From positions 1,302,001-1,366,000 of the forward strand of contig NC_033568.1 of assembly GCF_001680005.1 (NCBI RefSeq): a stretch of DNA of 64,000 nt, given 5' to 3'. Below, in pieces: positions 30,360-44,945 of the stretch. The translations under genes and the position numbers were made by a program. How positions within the stretch are numbered: position 1 is the first letter of the stretch; every line of letters begins with the position of its first letter. The notes under the pieces were generated by a model. That model did no database searches and was not told where the DNA came from. It was given only the letters and a program-made list of their open reading frames with translations. The stretch is from Plasmodium coatneyi. Taxonomy: Eukaryota; Apicomplexa; Aconoidasida; Haemosporida; Plasmodiidae.

Positions 30360-33300
30360 CTGCCAAAGGGGGAAGTGATTGGAAGGGGGTGGATATCGTT
30401 GGGGAGACCAGTATTCCGCGTAGAGGATTGGGGTCTACCTACGGGTACATCTGTATGTACATATACTGGCCCATCTATATAGGTTCACATATAAGCCTTT
30501 TCTTCCCACTGCACCACGTTATCCACTACGGCAACGATGTAGAAGCAATTTACGCACTGGGTGCATACGCAAAGAAGAAAGAAGAAAGTGGTGCTTCTCT
30601 ATGCCTTACTGTTTTGAGTTTACTTTGGGGCGAAATTGTTTAGGTCCTTGCGGGTTGTTCTTCTATGAAGTATGATTGCCTGGAAATGTAGAATATGGGA
30701 ATGAGCTAAATTGGGATTGCTTTCCATATGTGCACGTTTTTGCTCATCTGACAGTGCATCGCACGGGCGTACAAGCATACGCTTTTATAAGCATACACGT
30801 GCCTACACGAACAAGTACCTCAGTACATATGCTATAACATCTATACGCATGTACACCTTCTACATATGCCTATTTAAACTAGAAAATGATTTTCAAATTT
30901 TATTAATTATTTGTCACTGACTCTTTTTGAATGAATATAATTTTTTTTTTAATTTTTTATCCTCTCACCGTTTTATTTTTTTATTCTTACGTACCTTGTT
31001 TCGGCTACCTATGGCAAAAATGGGGTGATGTTGCTCAGTGGTGCTGTTATGTATATTTGTACGTTTGTGTTTGTTCTTTTTTTTTTTTTTTTTGTTAAAG
31101 TGTTCAGGCGAAAAAATCACGTTGATCCATGTAGATCACGAGTTTTTGCGGCATGTGCATTATGTAGAAGCGCACATGTACATATGTAGAACGCGTGTAC
31201 TTATGCATGTAGAAAGTTGCTCTTATCCGTTATGTATGTATTATTTGCGTATGCATATATTTTCTGCAGTCCACTCCTTCTTTCAGCTCACACAGTTTCT
31301 TAAAAATGCTTCCCACAGGAGGTGAATAATATTTTTAATTACCAAAAGCTGTCATAGAACCCCCAAATGTGAATTTTTAAAAGGCTTAACAGAGAAGAAG
31401 TCGATTCTTATTTTCTCAAAGTGGGAATATCCCCTTACGCGTTGAGATAAGTAAAATGTATTTTTTTTTTTTTTTTTTCAAACACTCGCGACATCGTGTA
31501 TGTATTGACTGAGTCGATCCATATGCACTGTTTTTTTCCGCTGTTTTTTTTTTTTATTTTTTTGCTTCTTTTTTAAATGCGAAGAGGGAATAAAAAAAAA
31601 AAAAAAATGACTGTTAAATAGTGTGATCAAATTTATAGACTATGTAGGGGCAGTATGGAAGAGGTGCTTCTTATATGAATGGATAAGTTAAAGGGAAAAT
31701 GCGTTGGGGGGGGAAATTGGCGGAAATGTGCCGAGATAGCATATGTACGTAAAAAAAAAGGCGATAGGAGTAATGTAAATTTGCTCACTCATGGAGCATA
31801 CTACGTGCATATGAGAAGGAACGCCAAAGGGTCATTTTGGAAAAAAAGGGGAAACACACGCACATATTACATGACACGCACCAACTGGTGCAGTAACATG
31901 TCACTTTCGAAAAAACTGGGATGAGGAATAACGTGTGTAGAGAAAAATTTATGGATTGTGTGAAAATGTTAAAATGGATTTTTTGTGAAAAAGCCCCCGC
32001 GGTGTATATAGAATATGCCATATTGCTTAATGCTACGGAAGACAAATTAAAAATGCCCCCATTAAATGGTAATATGTTTTTTTTTTTCCCCCAAAAGGGT
32101 TAGTTATTTTGTTATTGCGCAGATGGGTAAAGGGTATGAGCATAAGGGCGTAAGTGATGGCCCCCATATGTGTCAGTTTTACTTCTATTTCACGAATGTA
32201 TATAAAAGATGAACCTTTTTAGGAAGAGCACCTTCCGTACCTTTCGCACCGAATTGGCATACCTCCACGTAGATGTTGCTTCTAAGTATATTTTATGCAT
32301 TTGTGCATGCACAAGTTATACACACAAATGCGTCGGCGAGAAAACATTACGCGCGTGCTACATGGTACTAATACATATTTTGCACCTCTTTCTGTTACGC
32401 CGTTTTACGCGGTGTTATACTACTTAACTTTTTCTTCTTTTCCGATTTTTAAAAAAAACACCGTAATGTTACCACTCCCAGCGAGAAACACTTCCCATTG
32501 ACGTATCCTTATACATACGAATGCCTCTTCTGCTTTACTTCCCCAACAGACCAACATGGTGAAAACCCTTCGCACAATTCCGTTCTGCATGAGGCTGTTC
32601 CCCTTCACCATTTTGTGAATTCTACTTGCTTAATTTAAAAAAAAAAGGAATTAAAAAATTTTTTTTTTTTTTTTTCATTTTTAAGATGTTCAGTGTGTAG
32701 CAGTTCAGCACTTAGCAAACAAACATTGCATAGTTAACTCTCCCTTTTTTTGCTGCCACATTTTGGAGCTTTTATATCACATGCGATATGTGAACAATTG
32801 AAAAGTCTCTTTTCAATAGGAGGTTTGGGCTCTCTTAAAAATTCAAAAAAAAAAAAAAATGTACATCACGAGCCTCATATGTCGGTAAAATATGTTCCAT
32901 TTTTAGGCTCCACCAAAAGTAGCATTTTTTTGAGAGGCTCCTCGCACACCCATTTTTAATCCAACAAAACGGTGACAAAAAAGGGGGAAAATGATTGGAC
33001 AGTGAAATGTGTCATAAGCCCATGTTTCTCTTTTGGGTGATGTTTGGAAGGGCTTCTCACGCGGAAGGCACAGCACAATTGTAAACTTTTGTTTGTCTGT
33101 TTCTTTGTTTGATTGATCTGTACTAAGGTGGTGCGAATTTTGGATGGGTTGACTGGCTCATCCCGCATCCCGATTGACCCTTTCAACGTGCTAAATGTGA
33201 CACCCATCTAATTTGTTCTTAATATTTCCACAGTGAGGTGTAACAACTCTCGGCAGTAAAATAATTCAGGGAATTCCATTTTCCTCAAGTGCACAAAGGT

Positions 33301-33776
33301 ACATAAGCAGAATTGCGCTTCGGTTTAGCCTAGCACGTAATGCACAGCATAGTTTATTGTAAAAAAAGGGTGTTGAGCTTCCTAATAAAATGCCAAAGAA
33401 GGTAAAAAAAAAAAAAATAAGAAAAAAGTTAGCAAGGTTTTTTTCTTTTATTTTTATAATCGCCCGTATAGGCCCCAATGATATTGTCACACATGGTTAA
33501 GCAGCCGAGTTGTGTGTGGCCATTCCGTTTTTTTGCCAATGATCTGGTGAAAGGGGAAGATTGCAAAATTGCAAAGGGGCGCAACTGGGCAGGCACGAAG
33601 AAGAAAATAATATAATAATAAAGTAATAAGGTAAAAAAGTAAAAAATACAAAACTACCCTGCTGAGAAGAAAGGGGAAGAGGGAGGACCCAAATAACTAA
33701 ACATAATACAAAGAATGGGGCATAGATAAAACCCCACTTGCCCTCTGATGAATATTTTGAAAGGCGCAAAGTCACC
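30360..33776. other. Long divergent intergenic region, actin II to FAB1
   Basis: At 3.4 kb this is the longest gap between called genes in the window, and it contains both promoters. It has many poly-T/poly-A runs (near 31080, 31460, 31590, 32655 and 33405). Several frames of 60-120 codons occur on both strands, none with splice context or a recognised domain. A long upstream region suits a stage-specific gene such as actin II, but no element was identified. Confidence 0.45.
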
Positions 33777-36700
33777 ATGGAAGAAAGCTTATCGGATAGG
33801 TACTTCAGCTTTCGGAGCAGCTTAAAGCAGCGAAACACGTCTCAGAGGTTTCTCGAGTGGATCCTGAACTACCCCCTGTTTAACGGTGAGTCTAATGACA
33901 CAGGAGATGAGGAGAATGTATAGCGCTAGAAAAGGAGCGGTTGTTTGTGCAATAGTGCGTCTGTACAACCGTACGCCCCTGCTAACTTCTTTGCCTTCTT
34001 CTTTTTTTCCCCCCCACTGGACCCCAAGAAATCCGAAATAGCAATCTGTCTAACCGCTTCAGCAGCCTCTGCGTAAACGAAGGGGAAATTTTTTACCCGA
34101 AGCAAACACCTGTAGAAGTGAAAAGGAGAAGATCGAAGAAGAAGGACTCGAGCGTGTCCATAAACGAACCCAACGAACTGACCACGAATTTGATTAAAAA
34201 TGGAATAAGGCAAAAAGGTAATGAAAGGGGGAAATAATTTTAGCGAAGAAACATCCACGCAGTTAATAAAAATGCACAATTTGAAAAAGTAAACCAATTT
34301 GTACGCTACACTGTAACCGTTGTTGCAAAGTTGGCGGGAAAGACACCAAGTGGATGCTCATTCGCACTTCGCGAATTCCACCTGCCCTTTTATTCTTCTC
34401 AGAATTGGCATGTTACACAATGTGCACATTGAAAAGCTGCTCAACTTGGTCACAATTTGTAACTTCTTTTATCCCCCACTTCTTGCCCCCTCAGATTACA
34501 GCCTCATAGTGAAGAACAAGTTTTACGCGAAGATAATTAAAAGGAGCGAAAAGATTTACAAAACATACAACGATGATATTAAGGACGAAAGAAAGAAAAA
34601 GAGAATATTTGAAAAAGTTAAGGAAAAATATTTTAAAAAAAGAGAAAACAGCGGAATGTATATTCCACCTGTAATTCCTGTGAATTATTCTGCAAGGAAA
34701 AAAAAAAAAAAAATTTTGGACGAACAATTTAATCCTTTTTTTACCTTTTTCGAAAGGGATATTAACAAAAATGTGTACCACGATAGTGTCAATTTTTCTC
34801 TAAAGACAAACATTCACCTTAATCGGTACTTTTACAAAGTAATAACAAATCAGCTGTGCTACTACCGAATTAAGAATGATTTATACGTTCCCATCGTAAA
34901 TATGTTGAATGAGATTTCGAAATATTATCACAGTTATGACTACGACATTTTGACAAACGTGAAGGTAAGTTAAGTTGGGGCAACCTCGTTTAGAAAGTTT
35001 TCCTCCCTTAGGTTGTGTGTCTCTCTACAGTTAGAATGCACCACCATTCTGAACCTCATATGTATGCCTTCTTAAGTGGTGCTTCTATGGTGTCTTCCCC
35101 CCCCCTCGCTGCAGGTAAAGTACTTCCCCTATAAGAGCTTCTCAAAGAGCTTCTACATCAACGGGTTGGTTTTTAGCAACTGCTCTATATACTTCGACGA
35201 TGTGGAGATAAAAAACCCAAAAATATTACTCCTGGACGCGGAAAAAAAAAGCAACTACGAAGTCCTGGAACAGTCCTACAACAACAAGTACAATTACACT
35301 TATTTCATTTTGAAAAAATTGAGCAACCGAAATTTGAACATTATTTTAATCCACGGGGAAATAGACTTTTACACGAAGAAGTTGCTAATGAGTAAGAAAA
35401 TATATTTTTTTACCAGCATTAAGAAGAAAAATTTATGGCGCTTGTCCAACATGCTACGCACGAAGGTTTTAAGTTATGACGACTTTGTAAACTTTGACCA
35501 TAACAGTTATGTTGTTAAGGCAAATTATTTCAAAATTGAAAAGTATAGAAAAAATGTGAAGAATATTTTTCTCTGTTGCAGCGGCAATTTTTTGACCATC
35601 TGCGTATTTGGGAGGAAGGAAATACGGCACGATGCTGAACAGCAGGTGGGATGTACGCCAGCAAATAGCACGTCCAAAGATATTGGTGTCACCTTTTCCA
35701 ACTTGGACAACCCAAGTGAGAGACGCGCACCGAAGGACGGAATGAAACCTTCGGGGGAAGATCTGTTCTACACACTGCTTAAGAAAGAAACGAAGAAACA
35801 AAACATACTAGAGAATTTCCTCCAGGTGTATTACAAAAATAAGAGTGATGATTATATTGTGGATTATTTTTTCCAAAATAAGGAGAAGAAAATAAGTCTA
35901 TTAGATAGGGAAAGACGTGGAAACAAGAAAGAGGCACTAATCGATCATATAAAAAATGTAATTATAATTAAAAAGGTTAAAAAGTTGCTAAAGTTTTCTC
36001 TCTTCTTGACCTTCCACGTGTATAAACAGCTATATTTGAATAACTACATGGGAAGAATGCTACAGAGCATGCCAACAGGAAGTATACACACAAATGCGAT
36101 TTGTGACAATTTTTACAAGAAACTGAGTCAGTCCATCCTGTCGTCTTCCATTTTTTTTTTCTACAATGATACAAAGAGGAAGATAAAAAAGACACCAATA
36201 AATTTTATGTCGAATTTGTTCCACTTAGTAAATGTTAATAACCCGCTGACAAAAGAACGGATGAAAATTCTGCACATGTTGGTAAAGACAAATAAAATTA
36301 TTAAGGACCAAATATACAACAATTATGAACATTGCTTCTTGAATGCTGGAAAGAATAAAATAATCGACGTAGTGAACTATTTTTTTTTTAACAATTTTAT
36401 GAAAAACTGGGAAAGCAATTATAACTATATGTATTATTATTTGAAAATTATTAACAGCTCCTATTTGTACTTCAATTGGAAGAATATAATCACAAATGAG
36501 GAAGATTTTTTGAACGACGCAAATTTATTGTCTCATCCTGTATTTTTTAACGACGAAATTGTGATGGAGAAAAAGGTGAATGAAAAGGCCGAAAATATTA
36601 TTGCCCAGAATATCCTTTTCTATTGCTACCACTTGGAAGCAGCCAAAAACATAGAAATGATAACTTATTTTATCTGCCCCAATTATATGTTCATTAATAA

Positions 36701-39700
36701 TTTGTACAACTGTGTGAACATGTACCTGTTTGACAGCCAGAACCACAGCGTGAAGAAACACTTCTACAACTTTTTCTTTAACCACAAGTACATATACGAC
36801 GTATCTTTAAGGCAATTCGTTTGCGTCATCCAGGAGCTGGCCTACAGTTTGTAAGTGCCCATGGGGGAGGAAGGAGATAGACAAAGGAGATGCTGAGTTA
36901 GGGGCTCTATCCTAAATGCGCAGCATGATTATCCTGACCTTCCGGCACACACACGCATATATATATGTGCAACACGTTTTCATGTTTGCTGCCCACCCAC
37001 AGGAATTGCCCCTTCGACGCGTGCGGGAATCAACTTGGCCACCACCAAATATGCATCCAAATATTCCTGAAGAGAGTCCTAATAACATTTAAGAAGGAAA
37101 GCAACAATCTAGAAGAGGATGAAGTAATCATGAAAATCATCTGCAACAAGTGTGACTTGCTCCAGGAGAGAGTCCTAAGCACCAACTTTTCCCTCAGCGA
37201 ATTTCTTCTAAGCATTGTACACTCGGATAGCTACGTGAACATTCTATGCAACCACAATGGGAAAAACAATACCTACGAGTTGAGTTACAAAGATTTCAAG
37301 GTTTGCATCCTCCTGCATGATAACGACATTTACAAAAGTATCAAAGTGCATACAAATGGCCTAAAAGGGGCTAGCAAAGGGGTGCATTCGCCAAGTAGAA
37401 GCAGCGAAGGTACCAGTGCACACTTCTGTTCACACAGGAGGGGGCACAAAAACAGTGAAAGAATCTGCAACACGGAACGAAGAGTAAGAAGCTACATCAA
37501 GAGGAACATACAAAACGTCATTCGCAGTAGCGTCTTTTACTACTACCCCTGCAAATGCGTAACGAGAAAGAATAAGTACCAATTTGAAGGAAAAATAAAG
37601 ACAAAAGAACAAGTGTACACAAATTTTAACCTCTACAATATTATAGAAAATTTCCCCTTTTTCACCAGCTCGATGCTCCCCATGTACTGCTCACTAAAGT
37701 ATTTAATCTACAACTGCGTAATACAATACTATAGGTCTAAAAATAGACACCTTTATGGAAAGCCGTCCTCAAAGAAGAGGAAGAAGGAGAAGTTTAAGAA
37801 CCCCGCTTCTCCCCTATACTTTACAAATAAGTGTAAAAAATGTAAACACATAAAAATTGCCAACTTTTGTGCACTAGGATTTTTCAATGTCCTATTCATA
37901 ATTAAGAGGATTTTCTTTAACTTCTACATCGCTGTGAATTTTCTCATCGGTCTGATCAGTAAAAATATTTTTATTAAGGTGAACGAAATTGTGTACTGCG
38001 TGAATAACACGGCATACTTCATAGAGGATAATTTTTTGATTATAAAGGGGGAGATGGAAAGCGGCAGGGAGGACGAGCGGGGTCCACAATTAGATGAGCA
38101 CAAAATTGAGGAACCAACCAAGAACGGTTATGGAGATAAGGAACCGCTTATCAGGCAAAAAGACGATCTGTTGAATAGTGTGGTGAACCAACTGATGTGC
38201 GGGGGTGAGATGGAGGGTACACAAGAAGGGAGCATACATGTCCCTGCACACACCATGCGTTCATCGCATGACCCAAATAGGGATGTTAAGCACATCACGA
38301 AGGAGATTACGCTAAACGAAAAACAAGTATATTCGAGCAAAGCAGAAAGGATCGTCAACTGCAACTCGAAACAGACCACCAGCAATCGCGCGTACATCTT
38401 AAAAGATATCAACAGAATAAAAGAAAATTTAATAAAACAGTTCCTCATATTTAGAAAGTTTAAAAACAAAATGGTGCACATTAGAAAACACCTAACAAGA
38501 TTGTTCAGGCGTTTTTACACCTACGCCATTGTGCATTTGATGGAGAAGGAATTCTCGTTGGACATAGAAATGTTTTTCTCCCTGTATATTATGAGATTAG
38601 AAAAAATTAATTTAAGAATAAAGGGGGATATGGAAAGGATGACCAAGTTGGCCAATAATAGAAAATTGCAGTACTTGCGTTACGTCACGCGGGGCGCCTG
38701 GGACGGTTTGCGTGTGAGGAGGCAAGTGAAGAAGAGTTTCAAGAAAACGATAGAGGATACAAAGGGAAACGCGAAGAACAGCGAACAAACCTGCTTCATG
38801 AATCCCCTGTCTTTGCCGCCCAATAGCCACCGTAGTGCCCAACGCGGACTGAACAAAGTGCAGCTCATGAGAAGGTGGAGGAGATCCAAAAAGAAGTATG
38901 CCCTGGTAAACGACATGAACAGTAGGAAAAGAAGGATGAGCGAAGTGTCCAATTTGGAGAATCCCCAAAGTGTGAATGAAGACAAGTCGGAGCTAAGCAA
39001 CTACTTCCACTTCGTGCGGGAGTATGACGTACAGAAATTATACACGAAGGAGTCCTACTACATTTATAATATCGAGAATTATAGGAAGAGGAAATATTTA
39101 GACGACTTGAATAAGGATGAATACCAACATTCGAACAAGAAGCTCTTTTATTTGCACATATCTAAAATAGTCCACTCGGTAAGGGGTGATAAAAGCAGCA
39201 GAAAGGAAACGCGTGGTACAGAAAAGGAACAAAAAACAAGTGCCGTCTTTTTGTTAAATCCGAGTGACACGTCGAATTCGATCTTCCACGCGCTCATATC
39301 GGATGAGTACAAGTTGAAGTTGTCTCAAATTTACGACAAAGAGAGGGAAGCCCTGCGGGCGAAGAAGAAACAACACGCGCTGGAAAAACAAATTAACGAA
39401 GCGAAGAATGAAATAGCCTTACTGTGGAGGGAGTTCAAACCAAGTGGGAGAAAAGAAAAGGTCACACAGAAGAGACCGTTTTGTGGAAAGAAAAAATCGC
39501 AAAAGGGAAAACATTCCGCCGTTGCACAGCATGAGGAGATAAAAAAATATTTAAAGAAAAACATAAGAAGGATGACAAACCAGAACCTAACGAATGGCAT
39601 GATAAACCAACTTTTGAATTGCAAAAATGATGATGTTATCGTTGTTCCTATAAATGAAAACATTTCCGTGTACATATATTTCCCGCTACAGTTTTATTAC

Positions 39701-42595
39701 TTGAGGAAATTTCTGTGCAAAAGGGAAACAACATTTTTAAGGTCACTCATAAAAAGCAACTGCATCAACTTTGACCATAAAAAAAGACACTTTGTAAAAA
39801 CGTACGACGATAAGTACATCATCAAGGAGATAAATAAATACGAATTTAAATCTTTCATTACGAGATATAAAGAATTTTTTCAACATTTTTCGGACATATT
39901 TTTGCAAGGAAAAAAATCACTCTTATGCTTCATGTTTGGACTGTACCAAATAGAAGTTAAGAAGAGGAGAAGGAAAACTGTTAAAGCGTACATCATTTTG
40001 GAAAATGTAAAAATCGAAAATAAAAACTCGAAAATTTTAATTTTTGATATTAAAGGGGCAAGGAAAAAAAAAAATTTACAAAAACTGATCAAGCAGAATA
40101 AGAAGAGCTCCTCCTTTTTCGAACGAAATGATGCCTTCTCGTACAACTCCAGCAAAACGACGGAGGATAAGGACATGTCGGATGATAATTCCTCCGGCAT
40201 ATTGGAAAATTTGGCCCACTTTACCAGATACATTCGCAGGGAAAAGAAGATTAACTTTAAGGCCTCAGCGGTGTCTCCCTCGCGGGGGGGTGATCGGACA
40301 AACCAACGGATAAATCAACGAACGAACGGACTAACAAACGAACGGACGAATACGTTTTATAGCAAAACGGAGTACTTGCAGGAGTTCTCCGCGGAAGGGG
40401 CGAAAGAAGGAGAAAACAATTCCAAACAGGATGGTGCACACCACGTGGGAGGTCTTCAAAATGGTGTGGAAGTTTCCGTAACCAATGGAGAAGGTGAAAG
40501 AAGGCGCAATCTCGTAACCCGTGGCAGCAAAGAGGGAGCAGGGAATAAGAAACGTAGAACGCGAAACGGAGTAAGCAATCAAAGTAACGAAGAAAGGGTG
40601 AGGCAGGTGTATACAAAGGTTAGGAAAAAAATGCTATGTGGATTGTTGCGGCAAGGTTTGGTTGAACAGGGTAAGAAGATCCATATAAAAAGTAGACTGA
40701 GAAAAAATTCCTCACAAATCGGTGGGGAGAAAAAAGGTGATCACAAAAATTGGCGCGTCTTCATAAATGACATAGTACATCATACGAGAATGTTCCTATC
40801 TTTGAATAGAAAAATGATGAAACTACGAAAGAGGAAAAATAGGCAAAGGTTGAAATGCACCAAAAGGTTCAGAAGCAAATTTTTGTGTAACACCAAGGCG
40901 TCACTGCATTTTTTGGCCAGAAAAAAGGAGTGCATTTTGAATAGAGATAATTTGAGCAAGCACAAGTTAAGAGGAGAAGTGGTATCCGCTATCCAGGGTA
41001 CCCCCGCACGGGAAGGAAGTTACAGCTTCCTACAAAAAGAATTGTCAGATAGTAAAAATATGGAGAGCCTAAATTCGATGGAAAAATATAACAACTTCAT
41101 GATGGATAATTATAATTGCTTGAAAAATTATACTGTCCTATTTGATGACAATTTTAAAGACTTCATAAAATCGAAGGTGATAAATTTGGACTACTGTGAT
41201 TATAAGGATCTGATGGATTCGTTAAGAGAAGATACAGACTTCCTTTCCGGGCAGGATATCATGGACTACTCCCTTCTTATACACATAGACTTGGCAAATT
41301 TTGTGATCATTTTTAAAATTATTGATTATTTAAGACCATACACTTGGGACAAATCGGTGGAAAATTTCAGCAAAAGTGTGTTATATTTGACCAAGGGATA
41401 CAGACCAACTATTATACACTCCGAATATTATAAAAAGAGATTCCTAAGTAACATTAAAAAGTACATTTTTTATTACCTTCCAGTTTATGCTCTTAAAAAA
41501 CAAATTGTCTTTAAAATCGCAGAGAGGAAGGGCTCCTTTCCTGTATTCACCCTAAGTAGAAGGCACCCTTTCAAAGTCTATTTTTTTCACCAACTTTTTA
41601 ATTTAATAATAAGGTACTATAATAATTACTACATTTATATGAAATATTTTAATGTTCATCAGGCGTCCTTACGTAAGTACTCATTTGTGAATATTTTCTC
41701 GAGCCAAAATTTGCTTACTTTTTTAAGCTACTATCAAAAGGAATGTTACTTACAAAGATTAGAGGAAAAGAAAAGAGAAAATGCCCAACTGTGTGACGAT
41801 TTTTACCTGCCAAGTGTACTGTATGAGGATGATTTTTCAACACCGGACAATTTTTCAAACCCTATGAAGAGCGAAATTGCACTACGTAATGGAAATTTAA
41901 ATAGAGAAATAATGTCGCTCTATTTTGATAGCAACATAGTGAATAGCAATTCGTCTTATCTGAACGGAGAAATGTCCACTACAAGAATCAGAGAGGATAA
42001 CGCTTATCTGTATAGCCTCGTTTTTCCGTACTGTACTTGGGATCATCGTGGCGACCCCCGTAATGGCAGTGCTGCCACATGGAGGGGCGTTGCAAGCGAC
42101 CAGACGAGTAATACCAAATGCGACGCACGCTGCGGCGATAATGGTGTGGACATTCCTTCCATCCGCGAAGGGAACAATCCTGCGAAAGAGAACGGAGAGG
42201 AAACCCATGGGCAGGCAGAGCACCCCGCCGACGGTGTGACGAACATGTCGAACTTCTTCACCCATAGTAACCCCTTCGACGAACGGGAGTACGAAAAGTT
42301 GAAAAAACAATTTTATAAAAAAATTTCCCACTTTCAAATGAAAATTTTGAAAAAGTTGCAAAAAAGTAATTTTAAAATAGAAGGCATTTCTCAGCTAGTC
42401 CAGAACAACGTGTACATACACATGACTGACACGAATATGCATTACACGAACATGAACTATCTGGATGTTTTTAACATTTATAACATATGTGAGAAGGATT
42501 TCCGTTCGGGAAGCAAGCGGTCCAAATGCCGGAAAAGGGAAGACACCCTTTTGTACGTTCCGTCCTACTTTCTCTTCGCGCTGAACAAGAACTGA
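33777..42595 (+). CDS. FAB1: FAB1/PIKfyve-type 1-phosphatidylinositol 3-phosphate 5-kinase, five exons
   Basis: Exons 33777-33885, 34029-34217, 34495-34964, 35115-36850 and 37003-42595 join in phase to 2698 residues. The enzyme makes PI(3,5)P2 from PI3P on endosomal membranes. Residues about 255-400 match the CCT/TCP1-like domain of PIKfyve (KNPKILLLD and LIHGEIDFYTKK blocks). NCPFDACGNQLGHH near 835 begins the cysteine/histidine linker region. The lipid kinase has its N-lobe near 1720-1860, with DDKYIIKEINKYE (ATP lysine) and IFDIKGARKKKN. After an insert of roughly 350 basic low-complexity residues the C-lobe follows: FLSGQDIMDYSLLIHID near 2250, IIDYLRPYTWDK near 2280, then PTIIHSEYYKKRF. 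About 330 residues follow the kinase. No FYVE zinc finger is visible at the N-terminus. All catalytic motifs are intact. The assignment is secure. Confidence 0.93.
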
Positions 42596-44945
42596 GCAGA
42601 TTGTCATATAAATGTAGTGCGCGATGGAAGGGGGAAAAAAACTGCGACAAATGCTTTTTAAATAAGAGGAGCGTTTTTTAGCTCTGGAGGAGCAGTTTGG
42701 TTCGCCCTTTTTTTTTTTTTTTTTTGTGTACATTTGATTCGGTGTGTGGCATTCCGTTGTTTTGTTGCCCCATTTTGACTGATTTCTTTTCCGCTTTGTT
42801 TTGCACGTTTGCATGTTTGTATGTTTGTATGTATGTTTGCTTGCTTGTTTTGTTTTTTATTTTTTCCTTTTGTTCCACAATTAAGGGTGCAAATTTGTTT
42901 CGTCTTAGCGAGAACGTTTAAAGCACAGCCGGTCGGGCCCTTTGAGTAGCACTCTGCTACGGTGGGACGTCCGCTGAGCACTGCTCTTTTGAATATAAAG
43001 AAAATAGTTATTTTCTTCCCTTTGGAGCGTGGCAACGCGAGTTCCCACTTTATCCGTTTGAACGGATCGAACACATGACGTAAGAATGCTAACAATGACC
43101 CCTTTGAACCTTCACATGTGGCTCTATTTTGTTAATACACTATACGATGTCACTCAGTTTGAGCGAATCACACGATAAAACAAATGAATGCTACATGGGC
43201 GGATAATGATAAAGTAGTACGGAGGAAATTTTCTTAAGTGGTCTCATTTGTGGAACACTTTCGGGGTAAGTCACAGTCTCATCACATGGCTCCTTTAAAA
43301 CGTATTAAACGTTCTTCACCACGGAAAAAATGCAAAGCGTGTGTAAGATGAAGCGCTTTAGAGGATAGGACATTTTGCTAATTGTTCCGAACGGGGATGG
43401 TAGGAACCACACAAGCAGGCTCCCTCTAAGTGTGTTTATTTTTTAACCACTATAAATTTGTAATAATACAAGGAACTGCATTCCTGTGTACACAATGTGG
43501 CAGGTGCACGTCGGGGAACAGTCCACATTACCCTTTTGTGTGGGTGTGTAGTTGTTGGGGGTGGAAAAAGATACGTAATCCCACGAATATATTTTCAAAG
43601 GGGGGATTCCCAAGTGAGGTAGACAGAGAAACGCATTTTCGCCAAAATGGCACAGTAGGGTGAACATATATGTGCACGTTTTTTCCACTTACACTCCACA
43701 GCGGTTCTGTTGCGGCAGGTTGAACTGGCACATTTTCCAAAGGGGGAGAAAAAAAAGAAAGAAAGAGGGGGGTATCGTTCATTTCTATTCGGAGTAGCCT
43801 TTATTTTCGTTTAGGTAGGTTTATGTTGGTTTAAATGTTGTCGAAACTGCATTTTTCCCCCTTCATTTGAATATATTTTTTCTTTCCGTACGAGGGAAAT
43901 CTTCATTTTCCCTTTTAACACAGAGCGAACGTACCGACACATTTTCCCCTACCGATGCCCTCGACCAGTAGAATAGGCTAACATGAAACTTAAAAAACGA
44001 ATCTACAATTGTGACAAAATATACACCCTTGTTATTTGAATGGGTCTGTTAAATAAAAGGTTAAGCAGTGCAGTTGAAAAAGGTCCACCAGGCCTTTACG
44101 CACAATTAGGGGGTTCCTCTCCCTGAACGCTACACGCAAGCGGGTGGGGAAAAAAGTAAAAGAGCACAAACTGGTACGAAATGGTATGCACAGAATGATA
44201 TGCTTAGTTTTGCGCACTTACGCCTACGTCAGAATAATAAGAGACCCTTTGGCCCTTCCCGTACTCCCCTGCGCACGCACATGCGGGAAAAGCACCCACG
44301 GACGTACGGAAATATTATTTATTCAGTATTACATTTACACTGCATTACATTATATACGTATATTAGCCCCTGGAGGAAAAAAAGAAAACGCTTCAAAGCA
44401 ATCATCTCTACACCTTTCCACATTTGGGGAACTTTCGCATAACACTTCAACAATTATAGTTGGAGCTTGCATTAAAAAATTAACTGCGTAGTGTTGAAGG
44501 TAATGTATCGAATATGATAAGCATGCATTCCCGTTCATTACGTGTGCTCTTTTTTTTTTTTTTTTTTTTTTATTGCCAATTTCAAACTCCGCCTTTTAAA
44601 TAAAAAACTTGTAACGAAAAACACCTCCGAAATAATGAGCACTTCGAAATTGGCAGAAGAAACAAACATCGCGTACATTGCCCCACCTGTTTGATACCAA
44701 ACAATTTATGCCAAATATCCAAGCTTCTTATTTTCTGCGTCGAAAGGGAATAACATTCCTGTATAACATGTATTTTACAGAAGTATGTATTGATGCGCGA
44801 ACTTAATGAAACATTTAACGTCATTTAAATCAGGAAATCAGTTTTTTTAACTTTTCTCCCACTGGGCTATTTTTAATACCATCCCAGCACGTTTAAGAAC
44901 TTTTTTTTTTTTTTTTTTTAAATCATTTTTTCCCCCTTGTAAAAA
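42596..44945. other. Intergenic region, FAB1 to NTF2
   Basis: About 2.35 kb between plus-strand genes. Poly-T runs near 42709-42725, 44550-44570 and 44900-44920; the last lies just before the NTF2 start. There is a short TGTTTGTATG-type repeat at 42810-42850. No gene was recognised on either strand. Confidence 0.5.
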
